64,000 nucleotides of DNA from Rheinheimera sp. (GTDB taxonomy: Bacteria > Pseudomonadota > Gammaproteobacteria > Enterobacterales > Alteromonadaceae): the NCBI GenBank assembly GCA_003543135.1, contig DPJG01000018.1:124001-188000 (forward strand). The letters run 5' to 3'. Numbering within the stretch: position 1 is the stretch's first letter; each line of letters opens with the position of its first letter. Below, in pieces: positions 26,096 through 35,765 of the stretch. The position numbers and the translations under genes are program-made. Under the pieces are notes generated by a model. That model saw nothing but the letters and a program-made list of their open reading frames with translations, was not told the DNA's origin and searched no databases.

Positions 26096-26324
26096 GCTCA
26101 CGTCTCCAGTTTGGCGACTCTGCGTCCAGAATGGCTTCCAGCGTTTTAATACGGTCGGCCATTTTTTCCGCTTTGCTCGACAGGTCATTGAGCTGCGCCA
26201 ACTCACTGTCTGACAAACCTTCAGACATTTTGTTTTTGCTGCGATAGTGCATGATGACCCAGATTGGTGCCACAAAGATCATAAACAGGATCAGTGGTAT
26301 ACCAATAAACTCGTTAATTTCCAT
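26082..26324 (-). CDS. pspB: phage shock protein B
   Basis: 80 residues: a membrane helix at about 8-26 (IPLILFMIFVAPIWVIMHY) followed by a leucine-zipper-like amphipathic helix (AQLNDLSSKAEKMADRIKTLEAIL, read in parts). It works with PspC as the membrane sensor that binds PspA. It lies between pspA (25 bp upstream) and pspC (14 bp overlap). Confidence 0.95.
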   Translation of the reverse strand: MEINEFIGIPLILFMIFVAPIWVIMHYRSKNKMSEGLSDSELAQLNDLSSKAEKMADRIKTLEAILDAESPNWRREHEHS

Positions 26325-26349
26325 GTTGGTACTCCCAAACGCCTGATAA

Positions 26350-27018
26350 TCAGGCGTTATTGTCGTTATTCAGTTTTGCTTTTAATGCAGCCAGTTCTGA
26401 GTCAATTTTGTCCTGAGCGGCCAGCTCGGCAAATTCATCACGCAAGGTTTTTTTACCTAAGTCGTAAGATTCAACCTGAGCTTCCAGTGTGTCAATTTTT
26501 TGCTCATAACGCTCGAACTTATACATTGCATCGTTTAAGCGGTTGCTGTCTAACGATTTTTTAACTTCTAATCTTGAAGCCACTGTTTTTTGGCGCATCA
26601 GCATCGATTTCTGACGGGCTTTTGCATCAGCCAGTTTTTCCTGCAGCTGTGCGACTTCGTCCTGTAATTTGCTGACATGCGCATCCAGATTGGCGATATC
26701 TGCAGTCACTGCAGTGGCCTGATCTGCTGCTTTTTGTTTTTCCACCAGTGCAGAGCGGGCTAAATCATCACGATTTTTAGACAAAGCCAGTTCAGCTTTT
26801 GCCTGCCAGTCGGCAACTTCTTCTTCCAGGCGGTTCACCACACGTTGCAGTTCTTTTTTCTCAGCGATGGTTTTAGCTGAGGTTGAACGCACTTCAACCA
26901 GTGTGTCCTCCATTTCCTGAATAATTAAGCGCACCATTTTTTCCGGATCTTCCGCTTTATCTAATAAAGCGTTGATGTTTGAATTCACGATGTCTGAAAA
27001 GCGAGAGAAAATACCCAT
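26350..27018 (-). CDS. pspA: phage shock protein A
   Basis: 222 residues of almost continuous coiled coil (about 25-185) after the N-terminal amphipathic helix MGIFSRFSDIVNSNINALLD. PspA (ESCRT-III superfamily) stabilises stressed inner membrane and inhibits PspF. GAGGT lies 7 bp before the ATG. It is the first gene of pspABC-ycjXF and divergent from pspF, with 184 bp between them holding a sigma-54-like promoter. Confidence 0.97.
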   Translation of the reverse strand: MGIFSRFSDIVNSNINALLDKAEDPEKMVRLIIQEMEDTLVEVRSTSAKTIAEKKELQRVVNRLEEEVADWQAKAELALSKNRDDLARSALVEKQKAADQATAVTADIANLDAHVSKLQDEVAQLQEKLADAKARQKSMLMRQKTVASRLEVKKSLDSNRLNDAMYKFERYEQKIDTLEAQVESYDLGKKTLRDEFAELAAQDKIDSELAALKAKLNNDNNA

Positions 27019-27061
27019 GATAGTTACCTCATTAATTGTCGGTGTTTTACGCTTTTACTTA

Positions 27062-27078
27062 TTCAGGTTTCTTGCCAA
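27062..27078 (-). promoter_or_regulatory. candidate sigma-54 promoter of pspA
   Basis: On the minus strand TTGGCA (27078-27073) and CTGAA (-12 region, 27066-27062) are spaced like a -24/-12 element; the -12 GC is GA. E. coli pspA also has a non-GC -12 element. The position, about 45 bp upstream of pspA, fits. Confidence 0.4.
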
Positions 27079-27202
27079 CTTGCAAAAAACTTTTATCTTA
27101 TTGTTTTTATTGTATTTTAATTATTTTTTAATAGTTCTTCTGAAAAAGTTCATTTTGAAATAGACTACTAATTAGCAAATTTAACCAATTAGTAGCAGGG
27201 AT

Positions 27203-28300
27203 ATGGCCAGGTCACTTCAACAGGACAATCTTATTGGACAAGCCAACAGTTTTTTAAACGTGTTGGATCAGGTTTCACAAATAGCACCGCTGAATAAACC
27301 CGTATTAATCATTGGCGAGCGCGGCACAGGTAAAGAGCTGATCGCTGCCCGTTTACACTATTTATCCCAGCGCTGGGATCAATCTTATCTGACACTAAAC
27401 TGCGCTTCTCTGAATGAAAACTTATTGGAAAGTGAGTTATTTGGTCACGAGGCCGGTGCTTTTACCGGCGCCAGTAAAAGGCATGAAGGCCGGTTCGAAA
27501 GAGCCAACTTTGGCACCCTGTTTTTGGATGAGCTGGCGAACACACCTGGCCTGGTACAGGAAAAACTGCTGCGGGTGATTGAATATGGTGAATTTGAGCG
27601 GGTTGGCGGCAGCAGGCCTATTAAGGTTGATGTACGGCTGATTTGTGCCACCAACGAAGACTTACCCGGCATGGCTGAACGCGGCGAGTTTCGCGCCGAC
27701 TTACTGGACAGGCTTGCCTTTGACGTGATCACCCTGCCACCGATGCGCGAACGGCGCGAAGATATTCTGCTTTTAGCTGAACATTTTGCCATTAACATGG
27801 CACGGGAGCTTAATTTTGAGCTTTTCAGCGGTTTTACCGAAAAAGCCAAACGTATGCTGCTGGACTACGACTGGCCGGGCAATGTGCGTGAGCTGAAAAA
27901 TGTGGTGGAACGTAGTGTCTATCGCAGCAACAACCCTTATGTACCGGTGCATCAGATTTTATTTGACCCTTTTGAATCGCCGTTCAGACCCCTCAGTAGA
28001 GTCAGAACCAATGACAGAGTCAGCACTGCCAGCGAAACTGTGGCAGTAGCCAAAACGCCTGCATCCATGGATAATGCGCCGCCGCCAAACCGCGAGCAGG
28101 CGCCAGCACAAAATGTGATTGATTTTTCGCAAAGCCAGGACTTTAAACAGCTGTCAGAACAGTTTGAAGTGACGCTCATTAAACAGGCGCTGGCGGCTTG
28201 TCAGTACAATCAGAAAAAAACGGCAGAAGCACTGAACCTGACTTATCATCAGCTGCGTGGTTATATGAAAAAATACAAACTGTTAGACAGCCAACAATGA
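27203..28300 (+). CDS. pspF: psp operon sigma-54 activator PspF
   Basis: AAA+ enhancer-binding protein that activates psp through sigma-54. Walker A GERGTGKE (near 37), the sigma-54 contact loop GAFTGA (near 85) and Walker B GTLFLDEL are intact, with no N-terminal sensor domain, as in PspF generally. The C-terminal Fis-type helix-turn-helix is QKKTAEALNLTYHQLRGYMK. At 365 residues it is about 40 longer than E. coli PspF because of a Pro/Ala/Gln-rich linker (about residues 255-310). Its stop overlaps the sapA start by 4 bp. Confidence 0.96.
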   Translation: MARSLQQDNLIGQANSFLNVLDQVSQIAPLNKPVLIIGERGTGKELIAARLHYLSQRWDQSYLTLNCASLNENLLESELFGHEAGAFTGASKRHEGRFERANFGTLFLDELANTPGLVQEKLLRVIEYGEFERVGGSRPIKVDVRLICATNEDLPGMAERGEFRADLLDRLAFDVITLPPMRERREDILLLAEHFAINMARELNFELFSGFTEKAKRMLLDYDWPGNVRELKNVVERSVYRSNNPYVPVHQILFDPFESPFRPLSRVRTNDRVSTASETVAVAKTPASMDNAPPPNREQAPAQNVIDFSQSQDFKQLSEQFEVTLIKQALAACQYNQKKTAEALNLTYHQLRGYMKKYKLLDSQQ

Positions 28301-29904
28301 ATATTTACCAGCGTCTGACTTTAGTCTGCCTGACGACCCTGCTCACCAACGCTTGTCAGCCAGATCCTCATGATACTGGCGGTGCCGGTCTGGTGTATTG
28401 TGTTGAGGGCTCACCCGAAAGCTTTAACCCGCAATTGGTTACCTCTGGCACTACTATTGATGCCATCAGCCAGCATTTGTATGACAGGTTGCTGGATATT
28501 AACGCCCAAACCGGTGAATTGCTGCCGGGTTTGGCCACCGGCTGGCTGGTCAGCAACGACGGCTTAAGTTATAGGTTTCAGCTGCGGGAAAACGTGGTTT
28601 TTCACCACACTGAGTATTTTAAGCCCAGCCGCACACTTAATGCCGATGATGTTGTTTTTACCTTTAACCGTATTTTGTTGCCAGAGCATCCATTTCATCA
28701 GACCGCCACTGAATATCCTTATTTTGACAGTATGGAATGGCGCCAGCTGGTGGCTGAAGTCAAGGCGATTTCCCCGTACGAAGTTGAGTTTCGTCTGAAT
28801 AAACCTGACAGTTCGTTTTTGTCGACTCTGGCAACAGACTTTGCCGCTGTGTTGTCGGCCGAATATGGCGCTAAGCTTCAGGCAGAAAATAAACTGCCAG
28901 ATCTTGACCATCTGCCCGTAGGCACAGGACCCTTTTTGTTCCGGCACTACCAAAAAGATGTCTTAATTCGTTATTTCCGCCATCCACAGCATTGGCGCCA
29001 GGGCTCTAATCTGCAACAACTGGTGATTGATATAGTGCCGGACAGCACCAAAAGAGTGGCCAAATTATTAACCCATGAATGTGATGTGGCACCTATTCCA
29101 CGACTGGCAGAGCTGGAACTATTGTCAAAGCGTCAGGATTTTGTGGTCGATGTGCAAACCAGTATGAACGTGGGTTATTGGGCTTTTAACACACAAAAAC
29201 CACCGCTGAATAATGTAAAAGTGCGTCAGGCACTGGCCCTGGCTGTGAATAAACAGAATATTCTGCAGGCGGTGTATTTTGGTCAGGCCGAACAGGCTGA
29301 TTCCTTATTGCCTCCCAATTCATGGGCTTATCAAAAACCGCAGCTCACCGAAGCCTACAACCCGGAAAAAGCCAAAGTGCTGCTGGCAGAAGCGGGTTTT
29401 GCCAAAGGATTTAGTCTGGATATCTGGGCTATGCCGGTGCAAAGGTTGTATAACCCCAATGCACTAAAAATGGCGGAACTGATGCAGGCCGATCTGGCGC
29501 AGATTGGGGTCAAAGCCCGGATCGTTTCTTATGAATGGAACACCTTCAGACGCAAACTGACTCAGGCTGAACATGACTCAGTGTTGATTGGCTGGTCGGC
29601 CGACAATGCCGATCCGGATAACTTCTTACGGCCATTATTAAGCTGTGCTGCAGCAGTGTCTGGCAGTAACAGAGCCAACTGGTGTGACGAACATTTTGAC
29701 AATCTGCTGCAACAAGCGGTGAATACCGCAGATCTAAATGAACGGCGGGCCTTTTATCTGCAGGCACAGCAGTATCAGGCGCAGCAGATGCCGCTGATGC
29801 CTATTGCCCATTCCAAGCGTTTTCAGGTGCGCAGCAGCAATGTCAGCGGCGTTGCCATTAACCCTTATGGCGGCGTTAATTTTGCAATGGCAGGAAAACA
29901 CTGA
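28297..29904 (+). CDS. sapA: peptide ABC transporter substrate-binding protein SapA
   Basis: 535-residue periplasmic binding protein of family SBP_bac_5. Signal peptide MNIYQRLTLVCLTTLLTNAC; the Cys at 20 follows TNA, a poor lipobox, so lipoprotein status is open. The family segments FNPQLVTSGTTIDAISQHLYD, YRFQLRENVVFH, NADDVVFTFNRIL and GTGPF are visible. The start at 28297 overlaps the pspF stop (ATGA); the longer upstream frame only shadows pspF. First gene of sapABCDF, implicated in antimicrobial-peptide resistance, peptide and potassium-linked uptake in enterics. Confidence 0.92.
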   Translation: MNIYQRLTLVCLTTLLTNACQPDPHDTGGAGLVYCVEGSPESFNPQLVTSGTTIDAISQHLYDRLLDINAQTGELLPGLATGWLVSNDGLSYRFQLRENVVFHHTEYFKPSRTLNADDVVFTFNRILLPEHPFHQTATEYPYFDSMEWRQLVAEVKAISPYEVEFRLNKPDSSFLSTLATDFAAVLSAEYGAKLQAENKLPDLDHLPVGTGPFLFRHYQKDVLIRYFRHPQHWRQGSNLQQLVIDIVPDSTKRVAKLLTHECDVAPIPRLAELELLSKRQDFVVDVQTSMNVGYWAFNTQKPPLNNVKVRQALALAVNKQNILQAVYFGQAEQADSLLPPNSWAYQKPQLTEAYNPEKAKVLLAEAGFAKGFSLDIWAMPVQRLYNPNALKMAELMQADLAQIGVKARIVSYEWNTFRRKLTQAEHDSVLIGWSADNADPDNFLRPLLSCAAAVSGSNRANWCDEHFDNLLQQAVNTADLNERRAFYLQAQQYQAQQMPLMPIAHSKRFQVRSSNVSGVAINPYGGVNFAMAGKH

Positions 29905-30923
29905 TGATTTTACATTACCTGTTCAGGCGTTTGTTTTTACTTGCTTTTGTGTTTGTGGCACTGACCATTTTTGCCTTTAGCCTCAGTTATTTGTTCCCGG
30001 GTGATGTGCTGTCTAATTTCACCGGCCTTCGCAATATCAGTCCGGCGGATGAAGTGATGTTGACTCGCCAGCTGGGGCTTGATCAGAATTATCTGCAGCA
30101 GTACCTGTTATTTGTGCAACGTCTGCTGCAGGGAGACTGGGCTTTATCTTTTTCCAGCCAGCAAAATGTGTTAACCGAGATGTTGCAGGTGATGCCGGCA
30201 ACCCTTGAGCTGGCCGCTTATGCGCTGTTTTTGTCTTTGCTGGTCGGTATACCGCTTGGCATTGTCGCTGCAGTTCGCAAAGACAAATGGCTGGATAAAG
30301 TGATTTCCACTTTGGCGCTGATTGGTTTTTCTGTGCCTATTTTCTGGTGGGCATTGCTGTTGATCATGGTGTTTTCACTCAGCCTTGGCTGGTTGCCGAC
30401 CTCTGGCCGGCTTGGTGTGTTGTATGAAATTCCGACTGTGACGGGTTTTATGTTGCCGGATATTTTATTGTCCGAGCAGAGTTACCGGCAGCAAGCGTTC
30501 ATTGATGCCATCCGTCATATGTTATTGCCGTCCGTGGTGCTGGCCACTTATCCAACCACTGTGATGATCCGTTTTACCCGGGATTCGATGCTGGATGTGC
30601 TGGAGCAAAACTATATAAAAACTGCGCGGGCCAAAGGCTTAACCAGGCTGCAGGTACTGTATACCCACGGTCTTCGCAACGCGCTGCTGCCGGTCACCCG
30701 CCAGGTGGGCCTGCAATTTAGCACCCTGATCACCCTGGCGATGATCACCGAAGTGATTTTCTCCTGGCCTGGCATTGGCCGCTGGCTTATCGACAGTATT
30801 TATCAACGTAACTTCCCGGCGATCCAGGGGGGAGTGCTGCTGGTGTCTTCTTTGGTGATCCTGGTCAATATGCTGACCGAAATTATGCACACCCTGTTTA
30901 ACCCTCTGGCCAGGAAGTTCTGA
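29904..30923 (+). CDS. sapB: peptide ABC transporter permease SapB
   Basis: 339-residue inner-membrane permease (BPD_transp_1). N-terminal helix LFLLAFVFVALTIFAFSLSYLFPG, six helices in all, and the EAA loop ENYIKTARAKGLTRLQVLYTHGLRNALLP (read in parts, about 232-260). Its ATG overlaps the sapA stop by 1 bp (TGATG). It pairs with SapC to form the channel. Confidence 0.94.
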   Translation: MILHYLFRRLFLLAFVFVALTIFAFSLSYLFPGDVLSNFTGLRNISPADEVMLTRQLGLDQNYLQQYLLFVQRLLQGDWALSFSSQQNVLTEMLQVMPATLELAAYALFLSLLVGIPLGIVAAVRKDKWLDKVISTLALIGFSVPIFWWALLLIMVFSLSLGWLPTSGRLGVLYEIPTVTGFMLPDILLSEQSYRQQAFIDAIRHMLLPSVVLATYPTTVMIRFTRDSMLDVLEQNYIKTARAKGLTRLQVLYTHGLRNALLPVTRQVGLQFSTLITLAMITEVIFSWPGIGRWLIDSIYQRNFPAIQGGVLLVSSLVILVNMLTEIMHTLFNPLARKF

Positions 30924-30924
30924 T

Positions 30925-31818
30925 ATGAAAAAACTCCGGCTCTATTACGAGGAACACAACAAAGGCCCGCTAAAGTTATTGTGGAAGCACTTTGCACCAC
31001 AACATTTTGCGTTTTTTGGCCTGGTGTTATTAGTTATTTTGCTGGCACTTGCGGTGCTGACGCCTTTTTTAACACCCCATGACCCTTACCTGCAGAATTC
31101 TCAGCTGTTGCTGCTGCCACCATCCTGGCAGGACTCAGGTATGGTGTCTTATCCGCTGGGTACCGATGATTTGGGCCGTGACCTGATGTCAAGACTGATG
31201 CTGGGAGCCAGTTACACTTTTGGCCTGGCTATTCTGGCGGTGTTGGGGTCCTTGTTGGTCGGGCTGGTGCTTGGCGCGCTTTCCGGTATGAGCAAAGGGG
31301 TTAAATCGAGTATTTTTAACCACTTATTAGATTTAGCACTGACGATTCCTTCGTTATTGCTTGCTATCGTTATCGTTGCTGTGCTGGGGCCTGGGTTACT
31401 CAATACCATCTGGGCCATTATGCTGGCGCTGCTGCCACAATTTATTCATGGTGTGCGCAACGCTATAGCACAGCAGCTGAAACAGGATTATGTCACGGCT
31501 TACCGGCTGGATGGTGCCAATCAGCGGCAACTGCTGTTTTCCGTGATCTTACCAAACACCTGGGAGCAACTGGTGCTGATGGGTACTATGGCGCTTTCCA
31601 CCGCAGTGCTGGATATAGCGGCGCTTGGCTTTCTTGGCATTGGCGCTCAGTCACCGACAGCCGAATGGGGGGCGATGATCGCCGATTCCCTCGACTCTAT
31701 CTATCTGGCACCCTGGACAGTTGCCCTGCCCGGTTTATTGATATTTGTCACTGTGCTGGCAGTGAATCTGGTTGGGGACGGCCTGCGGGTTGCAATGAAA
31801 AAACGGCGGGAAAACTGA
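30925..31818 (+). CDS. sapC: peptide ABC transporter permease SapC
   Basis: 297-residue permease partner of SapB. N-terminal cytoplasmic stretch, first helix at about 30-52, LGTDDLGRDLMSRLMLGA, and the EAA loop KQDYVTAYRLDGANQRQLLFSVILPN (read in parts). It starts 1 bp after the sapB stop and shares 1 bp with the sapD start. Confidence 0.94.
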   Translation: MKKLRLYYEEHNKGPLKLLWKHFAPQHFAFFGLVLLVILLALAVLTPFLTPHDPYLQNSQLLLLPPSWQDSGMVSYPLGTDDLGRDLMSRLMLGASYTFGLAILAVLGSLLVGLVLGALSGMSKGVKSSIFNHLLDLALTIPSLLLAIVIVAVLGPGLLNTIWAIMLALLPQFIHGVRNAIAQQLKQDYVTAYRLDGANQRQLLFSVILPNTWEQLVLMGTMALSTAVLDIAALGFLGIGAQSPTAEWGAMIADSLDSIYLAPWTVALPGLLIFVTVLAVNLVGDGLRVAMKKRREN

Positions 31819-32816
31819 TGCAATTATTGGATATCCGCAATTTAACGCTGGAGCTGGAAACACCGGATGGTTTGGTACGCGCTGTTGACCGAGTGAATCT
31901 GTCGCTGCGCGAAGGTGAGATCCGTGGTTTGGTTGGCGAGTCTGGTTCAGGTAAGAGCCTGATAGCCAAAGCCATTATGGGCGTGTTGCATCAACGCTGG
32001 AAAATATCGGCTGATCGTTTTCACTGGTGTGGTCAGGATTTACTCAGGTTATCTTACGACGAACAACGACGCATTATCAGCCGTGATATAGCGATGATTT
32101 ATCAGGAGCCAAGCCGCAGCATGGATCCAACCTCTCCTATTGGAGAACAGTTGGCTGAAGCTATCCCGGATCATCAGCTCGAAGGTGTGTCCTGGTGGCA
32201 GCGTGGTTATGCCCGTAATAAAAGAGCCATTGCGTTATTACACAAAGTGGGGATCCGCGACCATGCGGCAGTGCTCAACAGCTACCCTTATCAGTTGTCC
32301 GAAGGTGTTTGTCAGAAAATCATGATTGCGATGGCGATTGCCAAAAGCCCAAAACTACTGATAGCAGATGAACCGACAACTGCGCTGGAAAGCACCACTC
32401 AGGCGCAGCTATTCAGGCTGCTTGCCAGTTTTAATCAGCTTAAAGGCACCTCTATTTTGCTGATCAGCCACGAGCTTGAAACTGTAGCGCGCAATACCGA
32501 CACTCTGAGTGTGTTGTATTGTGGTCAGCTGGTGGAGGCCGGCGACACCGCTACCTTGCTAAAACATCCGTTGCACCCTTATACCCATGCGCTGATTAAA
32601 AGTGTGCCTGAGTTCCAGCCTGAGCTTGGTTTTAAACAACAGCTATATGCTCTGCATGGCAGTATTCCAACACTACAACATTTACCTATTGGCTGCCGGC
32701 TTGGGCCACGTTGCCCAAATGCGCGCAAAGAGTGTGTGAAAACACCAGTGCTGGAGCGGTTACAAAACCATTATTACAGTTGCCATTTTCCGATGCAGGA
32801 GCAAGCAGATGAGTGA
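31818..32816 (+). CDS. sapD: peptide ABC transporter ATP-binding protein SapD
   Basis: 332-residue ATPase. Walker A GESGSGKS (near 41), Walker B LLIADEPTTALE, and H-loop ISHELE. The signature motif is LSEGVCQK rather than LSGGQ, as is typical of SapD/DppD-like subunits. The C-terminal oligopeptide/dipeptide extension with a Cys cluster (RCPNARKEC) may bind an iron-sulfur cluster (family knowledge). Start at 31818 (MQLLDIRNLTLE), overlapping the sapC stop; the frame's upstream part shadows sapC. Confidence 0.93.
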   Translation: MQLLDIRNLTLELETPDGLVRAVDRVNLSLREGEIRGLVGESGSGKSLIAKAIMGVLHQRWKISADRFHWCGQDLLRLSYDEQRRIISRDIAMIYQEPSRSMDPTSPIGEQLAEAIPDHQLEGVSWWQRGYARNKRAIALLHKVGIRDHAAVLNSYPYQLSEGVCQKIMIAMAIAKSPKLLIADEPTTALESTTQAQLFRLLASFNQLKGTSILLISHELETVARNTDTLSVLYCGQLVEAGDTATLLKHPLHPYTHALIKSVPEFQPELGFKQQLYALHGSIPTLQHLPIGCRLGPRCPNARKECVKTPVLERLQNHYYSCHFPMQEQADE

Positions 32817-33594
32817 TCAGGTAAAAAGCGGTGATCTGATCAAGGTCAGTCATCTGAGTAAAAGTTACCAAAAAGCACTGGGACTGTTCCGGCATAAAAC
32901 CATTCAGGCATTAAGTGATATCAGTTTTACCCTAAAAGCAGGTGAAACTCTGGCCGTGGTCGGTGAAACCGGCTCTGGTAAAAGTACCTTAGCCAAACTA
33001 CTGGTGGGTATTGAACAACCGGACAGCGGTGAAATTGCGCTGGCTGGTAAGGTGGTGAACTGCCGGGATTTTCATAAAACCAACCATCAAATTCGTTATA
33101 TTTTTCAGGATGCTGCCCGCTCCCTGAATCCAAATCAGAAGATATCCGACATTCTGCATGATGTTTTAAAATACAGCACTGTGCTCAGTGAAGAACAACG
33201 GGAGCAGAAAATTTCCGACACCCTGAAGTTATTGGGTCTGCTGAACGAGCATGGTAACTATTATCCGCATATGTTTTCCGGCGGACAGCTACAACGGGTG
33301 GCGCTGGCAAGGGCCTTGATCCTGGATCCGAAAATCCTGATCCTCGATGAAGCGCTGACCGCACTGGACCCTTCCCTACGCGCACAGATCGTCAATTTAT
33401 TGCTGGAGCTGCAGCAGAACACCGGCCTGGCTTATTTGCTGGTGACCAATCAGCTGAGACTGGTCCGCCATATAGCGGATCAGACCCTGGTGTTACATCA
33501 GGGGCAGAGCCTGGATTATGGCCCGACTAACGAGGTATTTGCCAACCCGCAACATGACTACAGCCGCAAACTGATCAACAGCTTGCAATATTAA
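32809..33594 (+). CDS. sapF: peptide ABC transporter ATP-binding protein SapF
   Basis: 261-residue ATPase with canonical motifs: Walker A GETGSGKST (near 48), signature FSGGQLQRVALARAL, Walker B ILILDEALTALD. It overlaps sapD by 8 bp. Last gene of the pspF-sapABCDF string, followed after 30 bp by a bidirectional terminator shared with convergent ppiD. Confidence 0.94.
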   Translation: MSDQVKSGDLIKVSHLSKSYQKALGLFRHKTIQALSDISFTLKAGETLAVVGETGSGKSTLAKLLVGIEQPDSGEIALAGKVVNCRDFHKTNHQIRYIFQDAARSLNPNQKISDILHDVLKYSTVLSEEQREQKISDTLKLLGLLNEHGNYYPHMFSGGQLQRVALARALILDPKILILDEALTALDPSLRAQIVNLLLELQQNTGLAYLLVTNQLRLVRHIADQTLVLHQGQSLDYGPTNEVFANPQHDYSRKLINSLQY

Positions 33595-33626
33595 CTGTGC
33601 AGGGAAAGCTGCTTTAGTTACACAGT

Positions 33627-33656
33627 TAAAAAAACCGCCAAATGGCGGTTTTTTTA
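33627..33656. terminator. bidirectional terminator between sapF and ppiD
   Basis: AAAAAACCGCCA pairs with TGGCGGTTTTTT around AA (core 33634-33649). Poly-A and poly-T flanks let it serve both converging genes. Confidence 0.92.
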
Positions 33657-33676
33657 ACTTCATATGGCTTTTCAGC

Positions 33677-35593
33677 TTATAAGTCTTCGCTGGTCATAGC
33701 TGGCAGTTTACGCACAATTTCTGCCTGCGCTTTTAACGCCTGCTGTACGGCACCAAAATGCGACTGACCCATTTGCTGCGCAAACTGCTGCAGCTCGGCA
33801 GTAGCTGGTTCAGCTGTGGTGGCAACCTCGGTCACTTTAGTCACTAACACCAGTGCAACATCACCAGAGCTCAACTCTGCAACCCCTACCGACATCGGCT
33901 TGGCTTCAACAGGTTTTGCCAGCTCAAAGGCTTTGGTACGGATTTGTGCATCTAAAGCACCGCCAAAACGTGGTGTGGCAGCCGACACTTCCAGTTTTAA
34001 GCCATCCGCAGTTAACTGGGCACGTAAATCTTTACCTTCGTTAAACACTGCCAGCAACGATTCTGCTTTGGCTTTAGCCTGCTTGCTGCTCTCAGCGGCC
34101 GTCACAGCTTTAACCACTTCGGCTTTTACTTCGTCAAAAGATTTGGTTTTGGCACTCTGATGTTCTACCAGACGAGCCACCACCACATGATCATCACTCA
34201 ATGTAATGACATCACTGTTGGTGCCTGAAGCAATAAATTCCTCGTTAAAGACTTTATCCAGGAATGCCGGCACAGCAAAAGGCGCTTTGGCAGTCTCACG
34301 AGAGAACAACGGCAGCTCTTGTACCTTGCCATTCACAGCTGTTGCAGCCTCATCCAGATTGTCCGCCACTTCAAAACTGACTTCAGCCAGTTTTTGTTGT
34401 AGTTCAGCAAACTTCTCGGCAGCTTTTTCTTTTTGCACTGTTTCTTTAATTGCAGCCTGAACTTCGGCCAGAGGCTTCACTTGTGCAGCTTCAATTTCAG
34501 TCAGTTTGATAATGTGATAGCCAAAAGAAGTTTTAACAACAGGACTCACATCACCTACTTTTGCCAGCGCATAAGCAGCTGCTTCAAATTCAGCTTCCAT
34601 TACACCTTTGCTGATAAAATCCAGATCACCACCGTTTTCAGCTGACACAGTATCCGCAGAATTGGCTTTGGCAACCTCAGCAAAATCAGCACCAGCCTGA
34701 ATATCTTTTAACAGCGTTTCAGCTTTGGCTTTTACTGCGGCATCTTCTTCGGCAGCTTCGAGCAGAATATGAGAAACGCGACGACGCTCTTCAGTCTGAT
34801 ATCTGTCTTTGTTTGCTTCGTAATAAGCAGTGACGTCGGCTTCAGACACTTCAATGGCTTTTGCCAGGTCGCTGCTTTTCAGCTCGACATATTGCAGTGA
34901 AACCTGTTCTGGTGTGGCATATGCGGCCTGATTCAGCTGATAATACTCATTCAGCTTTTCATCGGTGATTTCTACCTTGGCAGCAAAATCACTGGCTTTA
35001 ATAGTCACATATTCAATATCACGATTCTGTTGTTGTAACGTCATCAGCGTTTTTAACTCGCCCGGCAGCGCAAACTCAGAACCTGCCAGACCCACCATCA
35101 GCTGATTGCGGGAAAATTGTTCACGCAGAATGTCACCAAACTGGTTTGGCGTCAGGTTGTTTTGGCGTAACAACGCGTTGTAACGTTCGTTATTAAATAC
35201 ACCATCGACCTGAAACTCGGTCATTTCAGTAATGGTTTTTTTCAACAGGGCGTCGCTGATTTTTAATCCAAGCGCGTCTGCCTGCTGTTTCATCAGGGTT
35301 TCGTCAATTAAACGTTCTAACACTGAATTACGGAAATTATTCATGTACTCAGGATCGGCAGCCAGCGAAGAAAACATATCGCCAAACTGTTGCTGCATTC
35401 TGGCACGTTCGTTCTGATAACTTTGTTCAAACTTCTCGCGGCTGATTTCTTCGCCATTTACCACAGCAACAGACTGATCGCTGTTGTTCGCAAAATAGCT
35501 GCTCACGCCTGATACGGCGAATGTCAGGATCACCAGGCCCAGAATGACCTGAGCAACAATCCCTTTTGAACCTTCTCTGATCTTTTCTAACAT
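33677..35593 (-). CDS. ppiD: peptidyl-prolyl isomerase / periplasmic chaperone PpiD
   Basis: 638-residue membrane-anchored chaperone for outer-membrane and secreted proteins. Cytoplasmic N-terminus MLEKIREGSKGIVAQ, single membrane helix (about 13-33), SurA_N-like domain, parvulin domain (VSHILLEAAEED to FGYHIIKLTEIE, about 265-355), then a second parvulin-like C-terminal domain. Start ATG 35593; the 17 codons before it run through the hupB terminator. Position between sapF and hupB-lon matches the conserved order. Confidence 0.94.
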   Translation of the reverse strand: MLEKIREGSKGIVAQVILGLVILTFAVSGVSSYFANNSDQSVAVVNGEEISREKFEQSYQNERARMQQQFGDMFSSLAADPEYMNNFRNSVLERLIDETLMKQQADALGLKISDALLKKTITEMTEFQVDGVFNNERYNALLRQNNLTPNQFGDILREQFSRNQLMVGLAGSEFALPGELKTLMTLQQQNRDIEYVTIKASDFAAKVEITDEKLNEYYQLNQAAYATPEQVSLQYVELKSSDLAKAIEVSEADVTAYYEANKDRYQTEERRRVSHILLEAAEEDAAVKAKAETLLKDIQAGADFAEVAKANSADTVSAENGGDLDFISKGVMEAEFEAAAYALAKVGDVSPVVKTSFGYHIIKLTEIEAAQVKPLAEVQAAIKETVQKEKAAEKFAELQQKLAEVSFEVADNLDEAATAVNGKVQELPLFSRETAKAPFAVPAFLDKVFNEEFIASGTNSDVITLSDDHVVVARLVEHQSAKTKSFDEVKAEVVKAVTAAESSKQAKAKAESLLAVFNEGKDLRAQLTADGLKLEVSAATPRFGGALDAQIRTKAFELAKPVEAKPMSVGVAELSSGDVALVLVTKVTEVATTAEPATAELQQFAQQMGQSHFGAVQQALKAQAEIVRKLPAMTSEDL

Positions 35594-35630
35594 GCTTGCT
35601 TCATCTCTTTTAACGGCAATGACGGGCTTA

Positions 35631-35666
35631 AAAAAAAGGCGCATCTTAACAGATGCGCCTTTTTTA
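35631..35666. terminator. terminator between hupB and ppiD
   Basis: GGCGCATC (35638-35645) and GATGCGCC (35652-35659) form an 8-bp stem with a 6-nt loop, flanked by poly-A and poly-T. It ends hupB transcription on the minus strand, so ppiD needs its own promoter or readthrough. Confidence 0.92.
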
Positions 35667-35765
35667 TAGAAGCTGTAACGGAACTGTCGATATGCGCGCT
35701 AAGGTTTTAACTCACTTATCATTTCAGCTTGTCATACAAGCCTTACTGTTCTTTTAGCTTAGCTA

